64,000 bases of DNA from contig JAEAMQ010000026.1 in NCBI GenBank assembly GCA_016901395.1, forward strand, positions 1 through 64,000, read 5' to 3'. The notes beneath the pieces are model-generated. The model searched no databases, was not told where the DNA came from, and saw nothing but the letters and a program-made list of their open reading frames with translations. Positions 1 to 9,141 of this stretch are shown piece after piece. The stretch's first letter is position 1, and every line of letters starts with the position of its first letter. The position numbers and the translations under genes are program-made. The stretch is from Prevotella sp. (GTDB lineage Bacteria > Bacteroidota > Bacteroidia > Bacteroidales > Bacteroidaceae).

Positions 1-582
1 GATGGAACCACCATCACGCTCAACAACAACAGCAGGCTCGACTATCCGCGCCACTTCGAGGGGCCCACCCGCACCGTGCATCTCGAAGGCGAAGCACTCT
101 TCAAGGTGAGCAAAGACAGCCAGCACCCCTTTGTAGTGCTAACCCAGACGATGACCACCACCGTGCATGGCACCACCTTCGACGTGAAAGCCTATCCCTC
201 GCAGCCCGCCACCGTAGCACTGATAGAGGGCAGCGTAGAGGTGAAACCCGTGGGCAACAGTCTCTCTCAGCTCATCAAGCCGGGCCAAAGGGCCGAGGTG
301 AGCGCGCAGGGCATGACCGTGTCGCAGGTGAACACCGACGAGGAGACGGCCTGGAGCGAGGGATTGTTTTATTACGACAACCGCCGATTGGAAGACGTGG
401 CCAACGATCTGGGCCGATGGTATCATCTGCCCGTGGTCTTCAAAGACTCCGCCTTGAAAGATCTGCGCCTCAACTTCGCCATCCAAAGACATCAGCCAGC
501 CACTGAGACCATCGACATGCTGAACAGCCTGAACAGGTTTAAGGCGACCCTCGAAAACAACCAGATTGTTATCGGACTATAG
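1..582 (+). CDS. FecR-family anti-sigma factor, C-terminal part (5' end outside window)
   Basis: The open frame runs in from the left edge, so the start, cytoplasmic sigma-binding part and membrane segment are not visible. The visible 193 residues contain the FecR periplasmic fold (HLEGEALFKVSKDSQHPF, then GTTFDVKAY and LIEGSVEV) and a C-terminal DUF4974-like region (FYYDNRRLEDVANDLGRWY). Known role of the family: an inner-membrane anti-sigma factor that receives a signal from the N-terminal STN domain of a TonB-dependent receptor and releases an ECF sigma factor. The SusC gene 112 bp downstream carries such an STN domain, which fits this pairing. The cognate sigma gene is expected upstream, outside the window. 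Family call is secure; the inducing substrate is unknown. Confidence 0.9.
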   Translation, partial: DGTTITLNNNSRLDYPRHFEGPTRTVHLEGEALFKVSKDSQHPFVVLTQTMTTTVHGTTFDVKAYPSQPATVALIEGSVEVKPVGNSLSQLIKPGQRAEVSAQGMTVSQVNTDEETAWSEGLFYYDNRRLEDVANDLGRWYHLPVVFKDSALKDLRLNFAIQRHQPATETIDMLNSLNRFKATLENNQIVIGL

Positions 583-694
583 GAAAAAAGGGGGAAATCA
601 CACCAATTACCTCTTTTTTCTATTTCTATTTGCCACCATTCCGGCATCCTCCACGTACCTATTATTAGATTCTTTAATTATATGATATAAAAGT

Positions 695-3600
695 ATGAGA
701 GATTGTTTGAAACACGGAGTATGGGTGCTTATTGCCATGCTCACCCTTGCACAACAACCTTCGCAAGCCCAGACTGCTTCCAGGCCTACGGTGACTCTCC
801 AGCTCAAAGGGGTGCCACTGAGTCAGGCATTGAAGAAAGTGCAGAATCTGTCGGGATACAAAATCCTGTTTGTTGTCGACGACGTCAACGGCTATACCGT
901 CAACGAAAACATAGTCAAGGCATCGGCCCAGCAGGCCGTGGCCCAGCTGCTGGAGGGCAAACCGTTCAGCTATTCGGTCAACGGCAACTTCATCAGCATA
1001 TCGCGCAAGGCCACTCCCAAGGCCGCCCCACAGACTGACAACAGCGAGTCTAAGGAGCAACTGAAGCGCATCACCGGCACCATCACCGACGAACAGGGCG
1101 AGCCGCTCATCGGGGCGGCAGTCAATGTGCCCGGTTCTCCCTATGGCACCATTACCGATGTAGACGGCAGGTTTGAGCTTCTTATTCCCGAAAACTGCCA
1201 CGAAGTACAGGTGAGCTATGTGGGCATGAAGACCACCAACATGCCTGTGGGCAAAAAAGAGAATATCACTTTCGCCATGGGCGAGGACAGGGCGCTGCTC
1301 GACGAGGTGATTGTCACCGGTTATCAGACACTCTCCAAGGAGCGCGCCACGGGCGCGTTTGCCAAGGTCACCACCAAAGAGCTGGAGAGCAAACGCATGA
1401 ACAACCTCACGTCGGTGCTCGAAGGTGAGGTGGCGGGCTACAACAACGGTTCCATCCGAGGCCTCTCCACCATGTATGGAGAGACTTCCCCACTCTATGT
1501 CATCGACGGATTTCCCATCGAAAACCAGACCATGGACGAGCAAGGAAAGGTGACCACCAATCTCCCCGACCTCAACATGGACGACATTCAGGACATCACC
1601 GTGCTCAAGGATGCCGCTGCAGCCAGCATCTATGGTGCGAGGGCGGCCAACGGTGTCATCGTGATCACCACGAAGAAGGGTTCGCAGAACGACAAACTGG
1701 AGGTGGGATTCAACATCTCACTGGCCTGGAAACCCTACGGACTCTATACCGGCAATCTCGCGTCGAGTGCCGACATGATCAATCTGGAGAAGGAATGGGC
1801 TGCCAGCAACACCTCTCTGCAGGTTGCCGGCGCACAGGCTTACGCCCAGAAAGCATTGGCCGAAAACTATTATCCCAACGCCGGCATCAACGCCATACTC
1901 AACTATTATGCCGGCAACACCTCCGAGGCGCAGATGAACAGCACACTCAGCGCCCTGGCCGCCAAGGGTTACAACTACTACGACCAGGTGGCCAAATATG
2001 CCAAGCGCGACCAGTTTGAGCAGCAATACAACCTCAATCTGGCCAAGACCACGGGCAAAAACATGTTTAAAGCCTCGGTGACCTACAAGCACAATGCCTA
2101 CGAAGACAAGTATTCCAAGGACCAGTCGGTGGGCATCAACCTCAACAATGTGACCAAACTCACCAAGTGGATGACCTTCGAAGTGGGCTCCTACATGCAG
2201 TTTGGCGATGAAGACGTGCAGACCTACGACCCGTTGTCGCCGGGCTACACGGTGCTGCCCTACGACGACCTGGTGAATGCCGACGGCAGTTACTACACCC
2301 GGCCGGGCTCCCTGCTCTACAACTCCACCAAGCAGCAGGCCCTCGCCGACTACGACATGTATAGCGAAGACATCACCCCCATGGCCAATCTCGACAAGGG
2401 TGTGGCCAATACCAAGTCGATAAGTCTGCGTGCATACGCCCGCCTCAACATCGACATCACCTCGTGGTTGAAGTATTCGGGCTCGTTCCAATACGAGCGC
2501 GGCTCCAACAAGTTCCGCCAGATTCAGGAGGCAGGCTCGCTTGAGACCAATGCCCTCATCAACAGTTTTGCCACCGTAGACAATGGCAGCCTCACCTATA
2601 ACCTGCCCTACGGCAACGTGCTCTATACACGCGACCAGTATCGCAAGTCGTACAACTTCCGCCAGCAGCTGTCGTTCGACTATACCATCTCAGACTTGCA
2701 CAACATCACCGCCATCCTCGGCACCGAGACCCGCGAGAACAAACTGGAGATGCACCGCGACACCTACTACAACTACAACGACCAGACGCTCACCTCGGGA
2801 GCCATCAACGAGGCCATGCTCATCGACGGCGTGACCAATGCTTTCAGCAACTACACCACACTGAGCCAGCCTGCCCAGTTCTACGAGACCAAGAACCGCT
2901 ACGTGTCTATCTATGGCAACGCGGCCTATACCTACGACACACGCTACACCGTGTCGGCCTCCATGCGCTGGGACCGCTCCAACCTCTGGGGCACAAGCAA
3001 CCAGTATCAGAACAAGCCTATATGGTCGGTGGGATTGTCTTGGAACGCTTCCAACGAGAAATTCATCAAGGATATCCAGTGGATCAACATGCTTAAGGTG
3101 CGCGCCACCTACGGTATCACGGGTAATGTGAACCCCACCTATTCACCCTATCTGGTGACCTACTCAGGCACCAACTACAACATCGGCGAGCCCTACCAGT
3201 ATGTCTCATCGCGCCCCAACAGCGACCTGTCGTGGGAGAAGACCAAGGTGACCAACATCGGAGTAGACTTCTCACTGCTCAAGAACCGCCTGCGCGGTAC
3301 CATCGACTACTATTATAAGTATGGTGAGCGTCTGCTGGCCACCAGTCAGGGTGTGCCCACCGAGGGCTACGGCTATTCGAGCTACGCCATCAACAACGGC
3401 GAGATGAGCAACCGAGGCCTGGAGCTCACGCTTGCAGGCGACATTGTGCGCACGGGCGACCTCACATGGACGCTCAACGGCATGCTCTCGCTCAACAAGA
3501 ACAAGGTGGAATATGTCAACGTGAAGGCTCCGGTATACTTCCTCGCCCTCGACTACTCCACAGCCTATCCCACCATCGGCGACCAGTATGGTGCCATCTA

Positions 3601-4228
3601 TGGTTACGAATGGGCCGGACTGAGCGACGAGGGAATGCCTCAGGTCTACGACGAGAATGGAGAAATCACCACCACTGCGCCGACCTCGCTCGACGCCATC
3701 AAGTGCATCGGCAACGCCCGACCCACCTACAGCGGGTCGTTCGGCACCACACTCAGCTGGCACAACTTCGATTTCTCCATGCTCTTCACTTATGAAGGCA
3801 ACTACAAGATGCGCAACACCAACATGCCTTTCCTCAATTACGCCTACGTAAGCGGCATAGGCTATGTGTCTAAGATTGCCGGACAGAGCAGCGATATTGC
3901 CAACCGCTGGATGCAAGCGGGCGACGAGGCCACCACATCCGTACCTCGTGCCGCCTTCACCGAGGCTGGTCTGCCGCTCACGAGCATGTATTCCACCTAC
4001 TATTACTCCTCAGCCAATCTGCTCGACGCGTCTCATGTCAAGCTGAGCAACGTGTCGCTGGCCTACCATCTGCCCTCTGCGCTCATCCGCAAGGCCTATC
4101 TCACCAATGCCCGGGTACAGCTCAACGTGGAGAATCCGTGTCTCTGGGCCAAGAGCAAGCAGGCCAAGTATCAGCTGGGAGGCTACAACGCCACCACCTA
4201 TGTGCTCGGTTTATATCTTAACTTCTAA
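695..4228 (+). CDS. SusC/RagA-family TonB-linked outer-membrane transporter with STN signalling domain
   Basis: 1177-residue outer-membrane importer. Signal peptide at residues 1-26 (ends SQAQ). STN (secretin/TonB short N-terminal) domain at about 33-88 (VTLQLKGVPLSQALKKV). Carboxypeptidase-regulatory-like beta domain at about 122-200 (ITGTITDEQGEPLIGAAV). TonB-box region near EVIVTGYQ, plug with PLYVIDGFPI, then a long beta-barrel ending in an aromatic residue (YLNF). The STN domain and the preceding fecR make this a transducer that can report substrate binding to a sigma/anti-sigma pair. The susD gene starts 12 bp downstream, so the two should form one bedstead-type import complex. No carbohydrate-active enzyme follows; a TlpA-like protein does, so the cargo could be a peptide or other ligand rather than a glycan. 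Confidence 0.95.
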   Translation: MRDCLKHGVWVLIAMLTLAQQPSQAQTASRPTVTLQLKGVPLSQALKKVQNLSGYKILFVVDDVNGYTVNENIVKASAQQAVAQLLEGKPFSYSVNGNFISISRKATPKAAPQTDNSESKEQLKRITGTITDEQGEPLIGAAVNVPGSPYGTITDVDGRFELLIPENCHEVQVSYVGMKTTNMPVGKKENITFAMGEDRALLDEVIVTGYQTLSKERATGAFAKVTTKELESKRMNNLTSVLEGEVAGYNNGSIRGLSTMYGETSPLYVIDGFPIENQTMDEQGKVTTNLPDLNMDDIQDITVLKDAAAASIYGARAANGVIVITTKKGSQNDKLEVGFNISLAWKPYGLYTGNLASSADMINLEKEWAASNTSLQVAGAQAYAQKALAENYYPNAGINAILNYYAGNTSEAQMNSTLSALAAKGYNYYDQVAKYAKRDQFEQQYNLNLAKTTGKNMFKASVTYKHNAYEDKYSKDQSVGINLNNVTKLTKWMTFEVGSYMQFGDEDVQTYDPLSPGYTVLPYDDLVNADGSYYTRPGSLLYNSTKQQALADYDMYSEDITPMANLDKGVANTKSISLRAYARLNIDITSWLKYSGSFQYERGSNKFRQIQEAGSLETNALINSFATVDNGSLTYNLPYGNVLYTRDQYRKSYNFRQQLSFDYTISDLHNITAILGTETRENKLEMHRDTYYNYNDQTLTSGAINEAMLIDGVTNAFSNYTTLSQPAQFYETKNRYVSIYGNAAYTYDTRYTVSASMRWDRSNLWGTSNQYQNKPIWSVGLSWNASNEKFIKDIQWINMLKVRATYGITGNVNPTYSPYLVTYSGTNYNIGEPYQYVSSRPNSDLSWEKTKVTNIGVDFSLLKNRLRGTIDYYYKYGERLLATSQGVPTEGYGYSSYAINNGEMSNRGLELTLAGDIVRTGDLTWTLNGMLSLNKNKVEYVNVKAPVYFLALDYSTAYPTIGDQYGAIYGYEWAGLSDEGMPQVYDENGEITTTAPTSLDAIKCIGNARPTYSGSFGTTLSWHNFDFSMLFTYEGNYKMRNTNMPFLNYAYVSGIGYVSKIAGQSSDIANRWMQAGDEATTSVPRAAFTEAGLPLTSMYSTYYYSSANLLDASHVKLSNVSLAYHLPSALIRKAYLTNARVQLNVENPCLWAKSKQAKYQLGGYNATTYVLGLYLNF

Positions 4229-4240
4229 ATTAGCGCCATC

Positions 4241-5656
4241 ATGAACAAGAATAAAATCAAGGCTTTCTTTGCCTTAACCTTAGTCGGTCTGTCGCTCACG
4301 GCCTGCTCCGACTATCTCAACGAGAAGCCCAAGGGGAAGAATATCCCCGAGACTTTGGCCGATTACTCCGAGATGTTGAACTATGAATATGGTGCCCATC
4401 GCTACGTCATCACCCAGGCCGCCTATCTGCTGGGCGACAAATACTGCTCCAGCTATTACCTCACGGGCTCCTATCCGCTCTATCAGGCCAACTATCTGTG
4501 GGACACATCCATCGACAGGGCCAAGTGGAACAACTCCGATGAGACCACCTATTACCAGGGCTACTCCAACATTGCCGTATCCAATCTGGTCATGGAAAAT
4601 GCCATGACAGCCACCGATGCCACCGATGCCGAGCGCCATACGGTATATGCCTACGCCCAGGCCATGCGCGCCATGGCCTACTATCAGCTGGCCAACTTCT
4701 ATGCAGATACCTATGAGGCCTCCACGGCCAGCACCAAACTCTGCGTGCCCATCATCACGAGCTCGGCCGTAAACGCGCCCTACGAACAGGGCACCATACA
4801 GCAAGTCTACGACCTGATGATAGCCGACATCAACGAGGCACTGCCCTATCTGCCCGACCAGGGGCGCAATATCCTGTTGCCCGGCAAGTCGGCCTGCTAC
4901 GCTTTCCTCGCTCGCGTCTATCTCACGATGATGAACTACGACAAGGCTGAGGAGTATGCCGACAAGGCTTTGGCTATGAACGACTCGCTCTACGACTGGA
5001 CACAGTTCTACGAGAGTCATCGCAGCAACCTCGAAACAGCTGGCGTATGGACCCGCGCCACATCGCCCATGGGATTCGACTATATTGAGAACTACGACTT
5101 CAAGCATGGCGACAACTCGTCGGCCACTGCCGTTATCTCCCTGCCCGAATGGCGCGCACAGACCGTGGAAGACGGAGATGCCAAGTTCTTCTCCAACTGG
5201 AAGCTGCGCGATTACGGCGGAGGCACCATCTATTACTATGGCATGACCACCGGATACTTCAACATGGGCGGTTGCCGCACGGCCGAACAGTATCTCATCA
5301 AGGCCGAATGCGAGGCTCGCAAGGGCGATATCGACCAAGCCATGAGTCTGCTCAACAAGGTGCGCAAGACCCGAATCCTCGCCGACAAGTACCAGCCCCT
5401 CACGGCTTCTACGGCTGCCGAGGCCATGAAGTATATCTGCCGAACGAAGTTCAACGAGCTCATCGGCTCCATCCTGCCCTTTGCCGACATCCGTAGACTC
5501 AACGCCGAGGGCACCTATCCCTACACACTCACCCGTGTGCGCAATGGGGTGACCGAGACTTTGCCGGGCGACTCCTACCTCTGGACCATGGTATTCCCGC
5601 TCGGAGCCATCGAGAATCCCGGTGGAGGAACCCTACAGTATAATGCAACTAAATAA
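4241..5656 (+). CDS. SusD/RagB-family surface lipoprotein
   Basis: 471-residue substrate-capturing partner of the upstream SusC. Lipoprotein signal peptide with lipobox LTAC, Cys at residue 22, followed by SDYLNEKPKG, the usual SusD start. TPR-like helical segments are visible in the middle (AYAQAMRAMAYYQLANFYAD; KSACYAFLARVYLTMMNYDKAEEYAD) and the usual C-terminal RagB/SusD region with AEQYLIKAECEARKGD. It is slightly short for the family, which is often 480-600 residues. Gap to susC is 12 bp and to the thioredoxin-like gene 9 bp, so all three are co-transcribed. The ligand cannot be read from sequence. Confidence 0.93.
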   Translation: MNKNKIKAFFALTLVGLSLTACSDYLNEKPKGKNIPETLADYSEMLNYEYGAHRYVITQAAYLLGDKYCSSYYLTGSYPLYQANYLWDTSIDRAKWNNSDETTYYQGYSNIAVSNLVMENAMTATDATDAERHTVYAYAQAMRAMAYYQLANFYADTYEASTASTKLCVPIITSSAVNAPYEQGTIQQVYDLMIADINEALPYLPDQGRNILLPGKSACYAFLARVYLTMMNYDKAEEYADKALAMNDSLYDWTQFYESHRSNLETAGVWTRATSPMGFDYIENYDFKHGDNSSATAVISLPEWRAQTVEDGDAKFFSNWKLRDYGGGTIYYYGMTTGYFNMGGCRTAEQYLIKAECEARKGDIDQAMSLLNKVRKTRILADKYQPLTASTAAEAMKYICRTKFNELIGSILPFADIRRLNAEGTYPYTLTRVRNGVTETLPGDSYLWTMVFPLGAIENPGGGTLQYNATK

Positions 5657-5665
5657 CATATCCGT

Positions 5666-6832
5666 ATGAAAAAAACGATAATGACACTCGCGCTCCTGGC
5701 TTCTTTTGGCTGGACCAGCGCACAAAGCACCGTTAAACTCACCGTTAAAGGTCTGGCCGACGGCACCGTAATCGAGGCTGCCCTGGGCAGCACCCATCAG
5801 ACAGAGAATGCCATTGCCACGGCTACGCTTGCCGGAGGTGAGGCCAGTTTCAACCTTCCCATCGAGGAACCGCGCATGATTGACTTCCGCGTGAAGGATG
5901 TGCCGGGCACCCTGCTCCACCTCATGACCACCAAGGGAGAGAACGTCAGTGCCACGCTGACGGCCCAGGAAGAGAACGGACGCGAGGAGAAATACTACTC
6001 TTCTACCGACGAGAAGGTCTACAACAGTCCGCTCCACGCCCAGTATATGATGAAGATTGGGGCTTTCAAGAAGTTCCTTGGCATCTACAACGACGCTTAT
6101 CACGATGGCTACAAGGACATTAACGACAAGGTGAACGCGGCATATGCCAGCAAAGACTCCGTACGCATGGCTCAGCTTCGCGGCTCTCAGGAATGGAAAG
6201 ACTTCCTCGCTTGCGATGCCAACTTCTTCAAAATGCTGCAGGATCGCTATCCCAAGATGTTTGCAGAGAATGCCGACAGCTGGTGGGGTCCGTTCATGCA
6301 GCTCGACACCTACTCCTATTTCACACCCGAGAACAAGCTCGACTACGACAAGCTCTCCGACGCAGCGAAGAACTCCTACTATGGCCAGATTCTGAAAGAG
6401 CAGATTTTCCCCAAGGGCATGACCGGCATGGACTATCCCAAGTTCGACGTACTGAGCGCCGATGGAAAGACCACTCCCTCCACTAAACTAACCAAAGGCA
6501 AGAAGTATCTGCTCATAGACTTCTGGGCAAGCTGGTGCGTGCCCTGCCGCAAGGAGATTCCCAACCTGAAGAATTGCTATGCGCAGTATAAGGACAAAGG
6601 CCTGCAAATCATCAGCATCTCGCTCGACCGCAACGACGCAGCTTGGAAAAAGGCGTTGAAAGAAGAGCAACTGGCATGGCCCAACGGTGTAGACAAGGCT
6701 AAGATTGCTGATGCCTACAAGGTGCAGGCCATACCCGCCATGTTCCTCGTAGACGTGAAGACGGGCAAGATTATCGGCGACGGACTGCGTGGCGAAGTGC
6801 TGCGCAACAAGCTCGCAGAGCTTATGCCGTAG
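5666..6832 (+). CDS. Secreted TlpA-like thioredoxin-fold protein (DUF4369-like N-terminus)
   Basis: 388 residues. Signal peptide 1-19. The N-terminal ~110 residues form a beta-rich DUF4369-like domain (TVKLTVKGLADGTVIEAAL), then a helical linker, then a C-terminal thioredoxin-like domain from about residue 265. The redox motif is WASWCVPCRKE (CxxC = CVPC), with a cis-proline region in VQAIPAMFLVD. Family members act as periplasmic disulfide reductases/isomerases or cytochrome c maturation-type thioredoxins. It sits 9 bp after susD and is followed by a strong terminator, so it is the last gene of the fecR-susCD unit. A role in keeping surface proteins or the imported substrate reduced is inference. 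Confidence 0.9.
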   Translation: MKKTIMTLALLASFGWTSAQSTVKLTVKGLADGTVIEAALGSTHQTENAIATATLAGGEASFNLPIEEPRMIDFRVKDVPGTLLHLMTTKGENVSATLTAQEENGREEKYYSSTDEKVYNSPLHAQYMMKIGAFKKFLGIYNDAYHDGYKDINDKVNAAYASKDSVRMAQLRGSQEWKDFLACDANFFKMLQDRYPKMFAENADSWWGPFMQLDTYSYFTPENKLDYDKLSDAAKNSYYGQILKEQIFPKGMTGMDYPKFDVLSADGKTTPSTKLTKGKKYLLIDFWASWCVPCRKEIPNLKNCYAQYKDKGLQIISISLDRNDAAWKKALKEEQLAWPNGVDKAKIADAYKVQAIPAMFLVDVKTGKIIGDGLRGEVLRNKLAELMP

Positions 6833-6858
6833 GCCACAACTACCCCATTACCCCTCAT

Positions 6859-6895
6859 CCCGATAAGGCACACCCGCCTTATCGGGATTTTGTTT
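6859..6895 (+). terminator. Rho-independent terminator of the susCD-thioredoxin operon
   Basis: Perfect 10-bp stem CCCGATAAGG / CCTTATCGGG with an 8-nt loop, followed by ATTTTGTTT. It lies 27 bp after the stop of the thioredoxin-like gene. Confidence 0.85.
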
Positions 6896-6899
6896 CCCC

Positions 6900-7197
6900 A
6901 AACTATATGCGAGGAAAAAGCCGAAAGGTCTCCTAAGACTCCCAAACTCTGTGTGGGATAATAATAAACTCCGCCCGAACCCTCCAAATTCTCTGCGGCT
7001 CCGCGTGAAAGAAAAACCGAATACTCTACGACCATGCGGCGGTGCGGACATGCACGGGGCATATCCCTACTGAACCACTGTTGTATATACACATTAGTAA
7101 CAGCTACCTTGCATTCTACTCCCCTCCCTCCGGGGGAGGGGCAAGGGGGAGAGGCTGCCATTCATGGAACATGCACTCACGAGTACTCCGCCACACT
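6900..7197. other. Intergenic spacer between operons, with a GC palindrome
   Basis: About 300 bp without a credible gene between converging transcription units. It contains a CCCCTCCC/GGGAGGGG palindrome, listed separately, and otherwise no recognisable feature. No promoter matching the Bacteroidetes consensus was seen. Confidence 0.5.
7121..7141. repeat. GC-rich palindromic repeat, CCCCTCCC/GGGAGGGG type
   Basis: 8-bp arms CCCCTCCC and GGGAGGGG around TCCGG, preceded by GCATTCTACT and followed by an AGGGGGAGAGGCTG-like tail. The same block, including the ACATTCTACT lead-in, recurs at 44070-44110 before copA. Related copies lie at 43550-43575, inside copA near 44811-44850, and degraded near 8505-8540. 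It resembles the small palindromic repeats common in Bacteroidetes genomes. Confidence 0.7.
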
Positions 7198-8328
7198 CTA
7201 CTCTGGCAGCAGCTCACGCAACAGCCGGAGATATTTCTCCATCTGAGCCCTCACCGAGGGCTCTTTTTCGTTACGGCAGGCAGCGGCGAGGTCCTTCTCA
7301 TAGGTGAGATAGTCGGTCTCGGCAATGAATCGGGCGGCACGCACACGCACGGAGACATCGCCATCGAAGAGCAATCCCTGAATCCAGCGCTTGGCATCCC
7401 ACGACCGATGAGCCTGCAACCAGTCGAGGGCAGCTATCTTGCGGGCCGGAGAGGCATAGAGCAACGTGTCGTAATAGCTGCTCTCCTGCTTGAGATCGGC
7501 CTTGGTCATGAGTATCTCACGGTTGTAGACATCGGGATTCACCACCCTTTTCTTATACGCCTTGACGGGCATGCGGAGTGTCCAGCGCACCATGCGGGGA
7601 ATCATCCATATCATGCCCGGTGTGGCTTCGGGATGGGCTATGCTGCTGAACACGCGCCCCCCGCCATAGTCGTTGGTGAGGAAGAACGGACGGTTGTTGG
7701 TCATTTTCTCCGGCGCGTTGCCCTCCTCGTGCACGTCGCTCTCCATCGTGGCCATGGTGATGTAGCGGATTTGAGCGCCCTCAGCAGGCACAAACACCGG
7801 ACCCTCGTAGTAGAACACGTAGGAAGTGTCGCGCGATGCCAGTTCGGGAAAGAGCTTCTTGCCCTCGGCGGTCAGCGTGAGCTTAGCAACACCATGCCCG
7901 CGGTTGTCATGTTCGAGGTCGATGGCCTTGGCACCATTGAGTGCCATGCAGGCATAGTTGGGCGTGTCTGAGAACAGGTAGGCACCCGCACAGATGCCCA
8001 CGGCACCCTTGCCCTTGGCGATGAAAGCCTTGACCCGCTCCACATTCTCGGGCCCGAGGTTCAGGTATTCGGTGGAGCCGCCACCGCCGGGAAACACGAT
8101 GGCATCGAGCGAGTCGAGTACATGGTTAGCAATGTCGCCCGTGGTGACCGTGCGAACGGTCATATCCGGGTCTACCCTCACGGCCGACACAGCCTCCCAC
8201 AGGCAGGTCTGCGCCACACCGTGACCATCGAAAACACCCACGCGCACCTTGGCCTTGCCTTGTGCTCCGGCCGTAAGCTGTGCCCCACCAACGAGGAGGG
8301 CCGCCATCAACCATCGAAATCTCTTCAT
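7198..8328 (-). CDS. Secreted BPL_N / glutamine-amidotransferase-like protein
   Basis: 376 residues from the chosen start at 8328 (MKRFRWLMAALLVGG, a normal signal peptide). Upstream in-frame starts would put a non-signal extension before it. The N-terminal ~210 residues have a class I glutamine-amidotransferase-like fold of the biotin-protein-ligase N-terminal type: VRVGVFDGHGV, AIVFPGGGGSTEYL, and the nucleophile-elbow-like GAVGICAGAYLFSD with Cys. The C-terminal part is a helical repeat region (ARKIAALDWLQ, VSVRVRAARFIAETDYLTYE) resembling HEAT-like segments. The substrate is unknown; proteins of this type are often secreted and uncharacterised. Single gene with its own promoter at 8432-8462. 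Confidence 0.75.
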   Translation of the reverse strand: MKRFRWLMAALLVGGAQLTAGAQGKAKVRVGVFDGHGVAQTCLWEAVSAVRVDPDMTVRTVTTGDIANHVLDSLDAIVFPGGGGSTEYLNLGPENVERVKAFIAKGKGAVGICAGAYLFSDTPNYACMALNGAKAIDLEHDNRGHGVAKLTLTAEGKKLFPELASRDTSYVFYYEGPVFVPAEGAQIRYITMATMESDVHEEGNAPEKMTNNRPFFLTNDYGGGRVFSSIAHPEATPGMIWMIPRMVRWTLRMPVKAYKKRVVNPDVYNREILMTKADLKQESSYYDTLLYASPARKIAALDWLQAHRSWDAKRWIQGLLFDGDVSVRVRAARFIAETDYLTYEKDLAAACRNEKEPSVRAQMEKYLRLLRELLPE

Positions 8329-8431
8329 AAAAATCAGATTCGTTATAAGTGTGATATTCATCCGACGGGCCTTCGAAGCGCAGCTCTCGCAACCCTCAGA
8401 CAGCAAGGACTCTATCGGGATGAACAGATGG

Positions 8432-8462
8432 CAAAGATACGAAAATATCAATACACAGCAAG
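8432..8462 (-). promoter_or_regulatory. Bacteroidetes-type promoter for the BPL_N-like gene
   Basis: On the minus strand: -33 CTTG (8459-8462), 19-bp spacer, -7 TATCTTTG (8432-8439). Transcription would begin near 8425, giving a leader of about 97 nt before the ATG at 8328. Confidence 0.7.
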
Positions 8463-8581
8463 GATTACACCCTATAATTTCTATGAAAAGCCAGCCTTAA
8501 CCCTCACGTCCCCATCTCCCCGTTTTGAGGAAAGGGAGTCATCGCGAGGCGAAAAGATAAAAAAGGCAAGAGAAATGGGTA

Positions 8582-8912
8582 CTAAACGCGACACAAACAG
8601 CGGCTCTCGGGAACCATCCAAGCCACAGAAAGCAGGCCTACCATCAGCAATAGCCACCAGTCGGTCTGCAAAATGGAGCCCCAATGGATGGTTGTCCATC
8701 GCCTGCGAAGGAAGAACCAGATGGCCAGCAACTCGCCCAGCATCACACCATAGGATAAACTCCGAGGCATGACCTGCGATAAGTTCAGGCCTTTCAAGCC
8801 GGCATTGGCACCATAAGAGAAGCCAATCAGGATGCGCCCCCAAGATCTGGAAAACGAGAAACAGCACGATGGCGGCAATGATATTACCCCAACTCTTCTT
8901 GATTTTTTGCAT
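8582..8912 (-). pseudogene. Decayed CPBP-like intramembrane protease gene (frameshift and truncation)
   Basis: Two minus-strand frames together spell one membrane protein. The first, from 8912, begins MQKIKKSWGNIIAAIVLFLVFQILG. After a run of five C (8837-8841 on the plus strand) the sense continues one frame over as RILIGFSYGANAGLKGLN and LSYGVMLGELLAIWFFLRRR, then WWLLLMVGLLSVAWMV, and stops at 8582. One extra base in the homopolymer explains the shift. The hydrophobic pattern and the GELLAIWFFLRRR segment resemble the N-terminal half of CPBP (Abi) membrane proteases of about 250 residues; the catalytic EExxxR half is absent. CPBP assignment is from pattern only. Confidence 0.55.
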
Positions 8913-9094
8913 AATAAAATAACAAGATTAAAATAATGATAAAACAATAATATATGTTTTTATCCTATTCTTACACCTCTTTGTAAGTTTCAGTGGGTTT
9001 GCATCATCTTCCCTCCACAATGCGCTGTCATCCCATATCGTTGTATTGTTTGCCAAAATTATGCTGAAAGAATTATGCTAAAAGAATAATTTTA
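8913..9094. other. AT-rich spacer upstream of the ATPase gene
   Basis: About 180 bp of AT-rich DNA between the decayed gene and the ATPase promoter. No open frame or structure of note is seen apart from duplicated short runs such as GAAAGAATTATGCTAAAAG. Confidence 0.4.
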
Positions 9095-9126
9095 TTTGCA
9101 TAATCAATATATTCTCCCTATATTTG
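9095..9126 (+). promoter_or_regulatory. Bacteroidetes-type promoter for the ATPase gene
   Basis: -33 TTTG (9095-9098), 20-bp spacer, -7 TATATTTG (9119-9126): a near-perfect match. It also decides the start codon, because the upstream in-frame TTG at 9124 lies inside the -7 box. The ATG at 9142 is therefore the start. Confidence 0.85.
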
Positions 9127-9141
9127 CAAAAAAAGCAGACG

